From JABFRZ01 sp964631945 (GTDB taxonomy: Bacteria; Planctomycetota; UBA1135; GCA-002686595): a stretch of 64,000 nucleotides of DNA. The notes beneath the pieces were generated by a model. It had not been told where the DNA came from, made no database searches, and saw nothing but the letters and a program-made list of their open reading frames with translations. Location: the NCBI GenBank assembly GCA_964631945.1, contig CAZWAY010000010.1, positions 1 to 64,000 on the forward strand, written 5' to 3'. Numbering within the stretch: the stretch's first letter is position 1; the number at the start of each line of letters is the position of its first letter. This document shows, one piece after another, positions 9,064-15,240 of this stretch. Position numbers and translations under genes: made by a program.

Positions 9064-9755
9064 GACCCGTTCTCGGCGTTGCCCGCGGGCGCGGCCTCCA
9101 GCACGTAGCCCCGACCGCGCAACGTGCGGATCAGGTCCTTGCCGGTCGGGCCGAGCTTGGCGCGCAGGAGGCAGATCGTGGAGTCGACGGCGTTGCTGGC
9201 GGGCAGCTTGTGCACGCCGTAGATGTGGTCCTCGATCTCCTCGCGCGTCACCGTCTGACCGCGGCGCAGCAGGAGGTACTCGAGCAGGGCGTACTCGCGC
9301 GTGGTCAGGTCCAGCGTCTGGCCGGCGTGGGTCACGCGCCGCGCCACGAGGTCGAGCTCCAGGCCGCCCGTGCCGACGTGGCGCGAGCGCTCCTCGTAGC
9401 GCCGCCGCACCAGCGCCTGGATGCGCGCCAGCAGCTCGTCGAAGGCGAACGGCTTCACCAGGTAATCGTCGGCGCCCTCGTTCAGACCCAGCACGCGATC
9501 CTCGACCCGGTCGCGCGCGGTCAGGATCAGCACGTGCGGCCGGTCCGGCTTCGCGCGCAGCCCGGCCAGCACGCCCAGCCCGTCCAGCTTGGGCAGCAGG
9601 AGGTCGAGCACCAGCACGTCGTACGGGTTGTTGCGCGCGTAGACCAGCCCGGCCTCGCCGTCGGCCGCGGCATCGACCGCGAAGCCCTCGCGCGTGAGCC
9701 CGACCTTCAGGGACTCGCGCAGGGGTTCGGAGTCCTCGACGATCAGGACGCGCAT
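9060..9755 (-). CDS. OmpR-family response regulator
   Basis: This 231-residue regulator consists of a receiver domain followed by a winged-helix DNA-binding domain. The receiver shows the acidic pocket (VEDSE, residues 6-10), phospho-acceptor Asp51 in LVLDLLLPKLDG, switch Thr79 and Lys101 (in YLVKPF). The C-terminal domain ends in the typical TLRGRGYVLE hairpin. It is the partner of the kinase encoded immediately downstream with a four-base overlap. The gene starts seven bases after the stop of a small secreted protein gene, so all three probably form one operon. Candidate binding motifs occur in this promoter and two neighbouring ones (10533-10549, 11681-11695, 11757-11771). Confidence 0.92.
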   Translation of the reverse strand: MRVLIVEDSEPLRESLKVGLTREGFAVDAAADGEAGLVYARNNPYDVLVLDLLLPKLDGLGVLAGLRAKPDRPHVLILTARDRVEDRVLGLNEGADDYLVKPFAFDELLARIQALVRRRYEERSRHVGTGGLELDLVARRVTHAGQTLDLTTREYALLEYLLLRRGQTVTREEIEDHIYGVHKLPASNAVDSTICLLRAKLGPTGKDLIRTLRGRGYVLEAAPAGNAENGS

Positions 9756-9762
9756 GGTCGGA

Positions 9763-10461
9763 CTAGCGCGTCGTGAAGACGACCTCCGCGACGGTGCGGT
9801 TGCCGTTGGGGCCGATCGCCGCGATCTCGAGCTGGGTCTCGGTCCCGCGCATCAGGAACCCGTCGGGGACCTGCATGGAGTCCTGGCCCGGGGGCAGCTG
9901 GATCACCAGGCCGTCGTTCTCGCCCTGCTCCAGCTGGATGCGGTATCCGCTGACGCCGCGTTCGGGGACCCAGCGCACGACCAGCCGCGAGGTCGGGACG
10001 TTCACCGCGCCCGAGTACGGGTAGACCAGCCGCGGGGCGGCGGGCAGGGCGAGCGAGAGCTCGGCGCTGCCGTGCGCGAGCCGGCCGTGCACGGTCTGGC
10101 CGCGGATCTGGTACGCGCCTTCCACGTTGGCCGCCAGGATCGAGTCGAGGCTGCCCTCTTGCAGCTCGATCTTGAAGCTCGAGAGCCCGCGCTGCGAGCT
10201 GCTCGAGGTCTGGAGCGCGAACAGCCGCTCGCCACCCGGCTTGATGACCTGGACGTGGTCCAGCACCTCCTCGCTCTCGGCCTCCACGCGCAGGACGGCC
10301 TCGTCCAGCGTGGCGTTGTACTCGAGGATCATGCGCTCTTCCTTGAGCGCCTGGTCGCCCTGCTGCGGCACGGCGGGCTGCGGCGGCCGGCTGGGGCCGT
10401 CCCACTGCAGGCCGAGGCTGGTCAGCGCGAGCATCGAAGCGGCGACGGTGATCTTCAACAT
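9763..10461 (-). CDS. Secreted protein with fibronectin-III-like end
   Basis: This encodes 232 residues with an N-terminal signal peptide (MLKITVAASMLALTSLGL). The middle is beta-rich (ILEYNATLDEAVLRVEAESE, then ERLFALQTSSSS). The C-terminal half has a fibronectin-III or Ig-like pattern, LVYPYSGAVNVPTSRLVVRW, followed by GYRIQLEQGENDGLVIQLP. This resembles ligand-binding or sensory-accessory envelope proteins. It is the first gene of the operon containing the response regulator and kinase, so it may tune the sensor from outside, which is inference from position. I do not recognise the exact family. Confidence 0.65.
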   Translation of the reverse strand: MLKITVAASMLALTSLGLQWDGPSRPPQPAVPQQGDQALKEERMILEYNATLDEAVLRVEAESEEVLDHVQVIKPGGERLFALQTSSSSQRGLSSFKIELQEGSLDSILAANVEGAYQIRGQTVHGRLAHGSAELSLALPAAPRLVYPYSGAVNVPTSRLVVRWVPERGVSGYRIQLEQGENDGLVIQLPPGQDSMQVPDGFLMRGTETQLEIAAIGPNGNRTVAEVVFTTR

Positions 10462-10532
10462 AGGTGGCTCCTGCGATGGAGGGGAAGTTCGAGGGACCCG
10501 GCGCCGATCCTAGCGAGGATCGCGCTCGCTGG

Positions 10533-10549
10533 ATTACGGCCGCATTATC
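10533..10549. promoter_or_regulatory. Candidate response-regulator site upstream of the TCS operon
   Basis: Read on the minus strand this is GATAATGCGGCCGTAAT, lying 72-88 bases upstream of the first gene of the two-component operon (start 10461). It shares the GTAAT and GATAA words with two sites between 11610 and 11855. OmpR-type regulators usually bind pairs of short direct repeats, which fits, so autoregulation is a reasonable inference. Confidence 0.4.
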
Positions 10550-10567
10550 GCACGTTCCGTCGCGAGT

Positions 10568-10592
10568 GGCCGGCCCCGCGGGCGGGCCGGCC
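10568..10592. terminator. Perfect 9-bp hairpin (first of a tandem pair)
   Basis: GGCCGGCCC and GGGCCGGCC form a perfect nine-base-pair stem with a seven-base loop, downstream of the gene that ends at 10651 on the minus strand. There is no T tract, as is common in very GC-rich genomes, so the terminator role is inferred. Confidence 0.45.
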
Positions 10593-10609
10593 GGGACCGG
10601 GTCGGTCCC
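10593..10609. terminator. Perfect 7-bp hairpin (second of a tandem pair)
   Basis: GGGACCG and CGGTCCC pair perfectly around a three-base loop. It directly abuts the first hairpin, with no bases between them. The pair separates the secreted-protein gene at 10651-11610 from the promoter of the two-component operon. Confidence 0.45.
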
Positions 10610-10650
10610 TGACTCGATCAGCGGATTCGGATCCGTACCGGGGGCCGGAG

Positions 10651-11610
10651 CTAGAAGATCCCGACCAGCTCCAGGCGCTCGCCCGAGCCGAGGCTCACCT
10701 CGAGCACGGTCCCGATACCCGGGGCGTAGAACTTGGCCTCCAGGCTCTCGGGATCGAGCGGCGTGAAGTCGCGCGTCTCGAGGCAGCCGGTGAAGGTCCG
10801 GAAGTCCAGGTCCACGGTCCGGCCGAGCCCGGTCACGCTGGCCACGTCCTCGGCCTCGCTGGCGAAGTACTCCTGACGGTAGGTGTTGCCCACCTTGGGC
10901 GCGGCCTTCATGACGATGCCCGGCTTGGCGCCCTCGACGCCCGCCAGCCACGAGCCGGCCAGATCGGTCAGCTCGCCGTCCACGTAGTTCATGGCCAGCT
11001 CGCCGAAGTACCAGACGTTGCCCCAGCGGTCCCCGGCGAAGTAGTCGAGCGTGTCCTCGACCAGTTCGCCCTCCAGGGTCACGGTGTCCTGCACCACGAC
11101 GCACTCGATGCCGAGGATCGTCTTGGTGTCGAAGGTCACCGTGATCAGCACGCTCTCGCGCCCCTCGTCGGTGTCCTTCTCGAACAGGCGCGTGACCCCG
11201 GGCACGAGCGGGAAGAACGGGTTCGCGAGCGGATGCTCGAAGTCGCGCGGGTCGATGCGCGGGTCGTAGCGACCGCCGCCGAGTTGCTCGCACAGCTCCA
11301 GGCGGGCGGCGTACTGCGCCCGCAGGAGCTGCCTGGCCTCGCGCAGGGCCTCCTTGTTGGCGCGCTCGCACTCGCGCGCCGCCGAGCGCTCGGCGAAGTT
11401 CAGGCAGTTCGAGAGGCCGACCACGTAGTCCTCGCGCGCCGCGAGCTCGGCCGCCTCGCGCAGCAGGCGCGCCGTCGCCTCGCAGGGCGTGCGGGCGTGT
11501 TGATCGTCGTCGTCGTCGTCATCGCCGCGGCCCGCGAAGGCGGCGGGCGCGATGAGCAGGCCGCCGGCCAGGGACACGAGCAGCCAGCGGAACGGTTCCT
11601 TGATGTGCAT
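10651..11610 (-). CDS. Secreted acidic protein of an uncharacterised TCS-associated family
   Basis: This encodes 319 residues from the ATG at 11610, chosen because of the strong AAGGAG eight bases upstream; the open frame itself begins at 11649. A signal peptide ending in PAAFA is followed by a run of seven aspartates (GRGDDDDDDDQ) and a Cys-containing helical region (Cys42, Cys67, Cys80 and Cys105 by my count). The large beta-rich domain starts NPFFPLVPGVTRLFEKD and contains GNVWYFGE and GIVMKAAPKVGNTYRQEY. I recognise this pattern as a family of secreted proteins without known function. It often occurs near PepSY proteins and sensor kinases, matching the neighbours here. Confidence 0.7.
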   Translation of the reverse strand: MHIKEPFRWLLVSLAGGLLIAPAAFAGRGDDDDDDDQHARTPCEATARLLREAAELAAREDYVVGLSNCLNFAERSAARECERANKEALREARQLLRAQYAARLELCEQLGGGRYDPRIDPRDFEHPLANPFFPLVPGVTRLFEKDTDEGRESVLITVTFDTKTILGIECVVVQDTVTLEGELVEDTLDYFAGDRWGNVWYFGELAMNYVDGELTDLAGSWLAGVEGAKPGIVMKAAPKVGNTYRQEYFASEAEDVASVTGLGRTVDLDFRTFTGCLETRDFTPLDPESLEAKFYAPGIGTVLEVSLGSGERLELVGIF

Positions 11611-11680
11611 GGGTTCACTCCTTGGATTCAGGGGACGGATGGGTGACACCCGAGGCTAGTCCGCCAGTCCCATTGCAGCC

Positions 11681-11695
11681 TTATCACCGCATTAC
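11681..11695. promoter_or_regulatory. Inverted-repeat arm 1, candidate response-regulator site
   Basis: TTATCACCGCATTAC lies 71-85 bases upstream of the gene starting at 11610. Its reverse complement matches the site at 11757-11771 in 13 of 15 positions; each reads GTAAT, five bases, GATAA. Two nearly identical arms in a divergent promoter region suggest one regulator serving both genes. Confidence 0.45.
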
Positions 11696-11756
11696 TGCGG
11701 GCACGTGGTCATCGGAGCGTCATCTTCGCGGAGCAGGTCGCGAGGCCGGCGCGGCC

Positions 11757-11771
11757 GTAATGCGCCGATAA
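11757..11771. promoter_or_regulatory. Inverted-repeat arm 2, candidate response-regulator site
   Basis: GTAATGCGCCGATAA lies 84-98 bases upstream of the PepSY-like gene at 11855, in inverted orientation to the copy at 11681-11695. The matching spacing and sequence make shared control by the adjacent OmpR-family regulator plausible. Confidence 0.45.
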
Positions 11772-11854
11772 CGTGAGGGGCTGGCGCGAACACCGCTCGA
11801 GCGGCGATAGTAGGCCCGTCCCGAACCCTGACCGAGACCTCCACGGAGACGAAG

Positions 11855-12223
11855 ATGAAAGCGATCTGGCTGGGCGCGACGACCCTGGGCTTCCTGTCGA
11901 TGAGCTGCGGCGCGGTGATGGACGTCCACGACGCCCACTCGCACGCGCGGCCGGTGGCGTCCGCCGACGACGAGGACGAGGACGGCGACGAGGGGAACGA
12001 GCAACGGATCGCGCTCGATCAGGTGCCCGCCGCCGTCAAGAAGGCGGCCGAGGCGGCCGTCCCCGGTCTGGCGCTGAAGAGCGCCGAGACGGAGACCGAG
12101 CAGGGCGTGCTGCACTACTGCCTCGAAGGCACGGCCGCCGGCGAGAAGGTCGAGGTCGAAGTCAGTCCCTCCGGCAAGGTGCTCGAGGTCGAGCGCGGCG
12201 ACGAGGGCGAAGACGACGACTAG
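11855..12223 (+). CDS. PepSY-like lipoprotein
   Basis: This 122-residue protein has a lipoprotein signal peptide with lipobox LSMSC (Cys18) and an acidic linker (DDEDEDGDEGNEQ). A single PepSY-like domain follows: IALDQVPAAVKKAAEAAVPG, then strands including VLHYCLEG and VEVEVSPSGKVLEVE. The C-terminus is again acidic (GDEGEDDD). PepSY-like domains are thought to act as inhibitors or as sensor-associated periplasmic proteins. A GGAG box sits about eight bases before the ATG. It is divergent from the acidic secreted protein and close to the two-component system, probably forming a functional group with them. Confidence 0.75.
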   Translation: MKAIWLGATTLGFLSMSCGAVMDVHDAHSHARPVASADDEDEDGDEGNEQRIALDQVPAAVKKAAEAAVPGLALKSAETETEQGVLHYCLEGTAAGEKVEVEVSPSGKVLEVERGDEGEDDD

Positions 12224-12244
12224 GCCGGACGAAGACGCACGAAC

Positions 12245-12267
12245 GCGAGGGAGCCTGGCTCCCTCGC
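12245..12267. terminator. Bidirectional terminator hairpin between convergent genes
   Basis: GCGAGGGAG and CTCCCTCGC pair perfectly around the five-base loop CCTGG. The hairpin ends at the base next to the stop codon of the leftward formate dehydrogenase subunit and lies 21 bases after the stop of the rightward PepSY-like gene, so it can serve both. Confidence 0.6.
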
Positions 12268-13323
12268 CTACTCCGGCGCTTCCCTGCGGCGGCTCTGCGG
12301 CTCCTTCAGTGGCGCCTTGCCCGGCGCCGCTGCGCCCTCGGCTCCGTCACGCTCGCCCGTCCCGGGCTCGCCCTGCCCGGCGTACTGCCAGCCGAAGCGG
12401 CCCTTGATGCACAGGTGGCCCGCGGTGACGCTCGAGTCGAGCGGCGAGGTGACCTTGACGATGCGCTCGTCCTGGGCGTGCAGCGTGAGCGCGCAGCCGA
12501 CGCCGCAGTAGGGGCAGATCGTGTCGGTCTGGCGCTGGCGACCCTCGTCCCACTGGCCGGCGCGGCGCAGCTCGAACTCGGGCAGGAAGACCAGCGCCCC
12601 GGTCGGGCACACGCCGATGCAGTTGCCGCAGAAGACGCAGGCCGAATCGGGCAAGCTCACGTCGAGCTCGGTCGAGATGCGCGCCTCGAAGCCGCGCCCC
12701 GCCACGGCGATCGCGAAGGTGTTCTGCGCGTCGGTGCCGCAGGCCTCGACGCACTTGTAGCACAGCACGCACTTGCCGTAGTCGCGCGCGAACAGCTCGT
12801 TGTCGAGCTTGGGCGGCTGGGCCACGCTCGCGGCCGTGGCGCCGTCGGGCGTCGCGTGCTGGCCGGGGTGGGCGTGCTCGCGCGTGCCGGCCGGCGCGGG
12901 CGCAGCGGCCGGACCGAAGCGCGTGGGATCCGCGCCGTAGAGCGCGTGCCACCTGTCGAGGCACGGCGTGGTCGAGAGATCCACCGACGAGCCCAGGAGC
13001 TCGAGCACGAGCTTGCGCGAGAGGCGCACGCGCTCGCTGTCGGTCCGGACCTTCATGCCGGCTTCGCACTTGCGCGAGCAGGCCGGGACCAGCGTGCGCG
13101 CGCCCTCGAGCTCGACCACGCACACGCGGCAGGCGTTGACGGGCGTGAGGTTGTCGGCGTAGCACAGCGTCGGCGTGTCGATCGCCAGCGCGCGGCAGGC
13201 GTCGAGGATCGTCTGGCCCTCGGGCACGCGCACGCTGCGGCCGTCGATCGCCAGCTCGAGCGTGCGCTCGGTCGCGGGCGGCACGCGCTCGCGCAGGGCC
13301 GGCTGGATCGGCTCCAGGCTCAC
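12268..13323 (-). CDS. Formate dehydrogenase ferredoxin-type subunit carrying the split-off Mo-subunit [4Fe-4S] domain
   Basis: This encodes 351 residues from a GTG at 13323 that overlaps the preceding stop (GTGA). The order is: a NuoG-like [2Fe-2S] domain (Cys54, Cys65, Cys68, Cys82); a degenerate region where the His-Cys cluster usually lies; a linker; two [4Fe-4S] ferredoxin motifs (Cys185/188/191/195 and Cys229/232/235/239); then CPYCGVGC and LCIKGRFG (Cys270/273/277/305). The last block is the N-terminal [4Fe-4S] domain of molybdopterin formate dehydrogenases, including the conserved Lys307 after the fourth cysteine. The protein then ends in a 40-residue low-complexity tail instead of continuing into the catalytic domain. 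That domain is encoded separately at 26270-28249. Confidence 0.88.
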   Translation of the reverse strand: MSLEPIQPALRERVPPATERTLELAIDGRSVRVPEGQTILDACRALAIDTPTLCYADNLTPVNACRVCVVELEGARTLVPACSRKCEAGMKVRTDSERVRLSRKLVLELLGSSVDLSTTPCLDRWHALYGADPTRFGPAAAPAPAGTREHAHPGQHATPDGATAASVAQPPKLDNELFARDYGKCVLCYKCVEACGTDAQNTFAIAVAGRGFEARISTELDVSLPDSACVFCGNCIGVCPTGALVFLPEFELRRAGQWDEGRQRQTDTICPYCGVGCALTLHAQDERIVKVTSPLDSSVTAGHLCIKGRFGWQYAGQGEPGTGERDGAEGAAAPGKAPLKEPQSRRREAPE

Positions 13324-15161
13324 TCGGCGGCCTCCTGGAAGGCGCCGAGCTTGGCCAGCGCGCTCTCGATCGCGCTGGAGGCCGTCTGGCCGAGGCCGCA
13401 GATCGAGGCGTCGCGCATGACCTGGCCGAGTTCGCCCAGGAGCGCGCGCTCGTCGGCGCGCGAGCCGTGGCAGCGACCGCGCGCCAGGCGCTGCACCAGC
13501 TCCTCCTGGCGCACCGTGCCGACGCGGCAGGGCACGCACTGCCCGCAGCTCTCGTCACGGAAGAAGCGCGCGATGCGCGCCAGGAGCGGCGCGAGCTCGA
13601 CCGAGCGGTCGAGCACCAGCACGACGCCCGAACCCAGCGTGGCGCCGGCCTTGCGCGTGTCCTCGAACGTCAGCGGCAGCTCGAGCTCGTTCCCCGCCAC
13701 GAAGGTGCCCGCCGCGCCGCCGAGCAGCACGCACTGCACGTCACGCTTCATGTCGCGCACGCCCGCCAGCGCCAGCAGCTCCGCGAGCCGCGTCCCGAAG
13801 GGCAGCTCGTACAGCCCGGGCCGCGCGACGCGCCCGGAGACGCAGAAGAGGCGCGTGCCGGGCGAACCCTGCGTCCCGAGGCGCCGGTACTCGGCCACGC
13901 CCTCGTTCAGGATCGGCAGCACGTTGACCAGCGTCTCGACGTTGTTCACCACCGTCGGCCGCCCGAACAGGCCCACCTCGACCGGGAAGGGCGGCTTCGC
14001 GCGCGGCTCGCCGCGGAAGCCCTCGAGCGAGGCGAACAGCGCCGTCTCCTCGCCGCAGATGTACGCACCCGCGCCGCGGCGCAGCTCGATGTCGAAGCGC
14101 TGGCCCTTGCCGGCCACGTCCTCGCCCAGCCAGCCCCGCGCCCGCGCGGCCGCGAGCGCGCCCTCGAGCCGCGCGCGCGCCAGCGGGTACTCGCCGCGGA
14201 TGTAGAGGAAGCCCTGCTGGGCCCCGATCGTGAGCCCGGCGATCGTCATCGCCTCGACCACCGCGAACGGATCCTCCTCCATCAGCACGCGGTCCTTGAA
14301 GGTCCCGGGTTCGGACTCGTCCGCGTTGCACACCAGGTACTTGGGCCCGAGCGGCGCCTCTGCGACCGCCTGCCACTTGCGTCCGGTCGGGAAGGCCGCC
14401 CCGCCGCGTCCGACCAGGCCCGAGTCCGTCACCTCGCGGATCACGTGCGCCGGCCCGCGCTCGAGCGCGATGCGCAGGGCCGCGTAGCCGCCGTGGGCGC
14501 GGTAGTCGTCGAGGCGGGTCGGATCGGCGCGCCCCACGCGCGCCAGCAGGCGCAGCGGGAAGCGCGCCTCGTTCTTCGTGAGCTGCGGCAGCGGCGTGCG
14601 CTGCAGCGGCGTGGTCGCCGGCAGACGCGAGCCCTGGGCGAGCGTCGCCCGCAGCGCCGGCGCATCGGTCGGGGCCAGCGTCCACGAGCGCGGCGCCTCC
14701 CCGGCCGCGTTCACGAGCGCCGCCGGCGCGCGCTCGCACTGCCCGAGACACGGACTGCGGTGCCAGGTGCAGCCGTTCCGGGCGCTGCCCTCGGGCCCGA
14801 ACGTCCGTTCGAGCCCGTCCACCAGCTCTTCCGCGCCGGCCATGTGGCAGGCGAGGTCGTCGCACACGTGCAGCGCGACCGGGGGCGCCTCGTCGAGCGA
14901 GAACAAGGCATAGAAGCTGGCCACGCCGAAGGCCTCGGCCGGCGGCACGTGCAGGCGCTGGCACAGGTACCCGAGCGCCCCGGGCGGGATCCAGCCGAAG
15001 CGATCCTGGAGCGCATGCAGCCCGGGCAGGAGCAGATGGCGCAGCCCGCGCGCCTGGCGCAACCCCGTCGGAGCCTCCGCCGCCTCGGGCGGCCCGAGCA
15101 GCGCATCGACGGCGGCGCGCTCCGCTGCACTCGACGGGTTCGCGATGGGCCGGAGATCCAC
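13320..15161 (-). CDS. NAD-linked formate dehydrogenase diaphorase subunit, NuoE-NuoF fusion
   Basis: This 613-residue protein joins two modules. Residues 1 to about 165 are NuoE-like with [2Fe-2S] ligands in CDDLACHMAG (CX4C) and SPCLGQCERAP (CX3C). The rest is NuoF-like: FMN/NADH site phrases GRGGAAFPTGRKW and VCNADESEPGTFKDR, then GAGAYICGEETALFASLEG, and the [4Fe-4S] site CGQCVPCRVGT plus a distal Cys in ASICGLGQTA. Such units pass electrons between NAD and the ferredoxin-type subunit of NAD-dependent formate dehydrogenases. It overlaps the ferredoxin-type gene by four bases. The start used is a GTG without a clear ribosome binding site, beside an inverted repeat. It resembles complex I subunits, but no other nuo genes are nearby. 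Confidence 0.88.
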   Translation of the reverse strand: MDLRPIANPSSAAERAAVDALLGPPEAAEAPTGLRQARGLRHLLLPGLHALQDRFGWIPPGALGYLCQRLHVPPAEAFGVASFYALFSLDEAPPVALHVCDDLACHMAGAEELVDGLERTFGPEGSARNGCTWHRSPCLGQCERAPAALVNAAGEAPRSWTLAPTDAPALRATLAQGSRLPATTPLQRTPLPQLTKNEARFPLRLLARVGRADPTRLDDYRAHGGYAALRIALERGPAHVIREVTDSGLVGRGGAAFPTGRKWQAVAEAPLGPKYLVCNADESEPGTFKDRVLMEEDPFAVVEAMTIAGLTIGAQQGFLYIRGEYPLARARLEGALAAARARGWLGEDVAGKGQRFDIELRRGAGAYICGEETALFASLEGFRGEPRAKPPFPVEVGLFGRPTVVNNVETLVNVLPILNEGVAEYRRLGTQGSPGTRLFCVSGRVARPGLYELPFGTRLAELLALAGVRDMKRDVQCVLLGGAAGTFVAGNELELPLTFEDTRKAGATLGSGVVLVLDRSVELAPLLARIARFFRDESCGQCVPCRVGTVRQEELVQRLARGRCHGSRADERALLGELGQVMRDASICGLGQTASSAIESALAKLGAFQEAAE

Positions 15162-15195
15162 GGCCGGCGAGTGTAGCGCGCGCGCGTGCCGGCCG
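15161..15195. repeat. 8-bp inverted repeat at the start of the NuoE-NuoF gene
   Basis: CGGCCGGC (15161-15168) and GCCGGCCG (15188-15195) are perfect inverted arms around a 19-base loop. They touch the GTG start codon, so an RNA hairpin here could hinder or gate translation. In DNA this rich in G and C, chance is a real alternative. Confidence 0.3.
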
Positions 15196-15240
15196 GCAGC
15201 TCGACGCGGGGCGCCGAGGCTTCCGGTGACCAGGTGCCGA

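Noticed and set aside
13467..15176. Long open reading frame on the plus strand (569 codons)
   Set aside because: It lies opposite the NuoE-NuoF gene; its product is rich in Arg, Ala and His without any domain pattern, as expected for an antisense shadow in GC-rich DNA.
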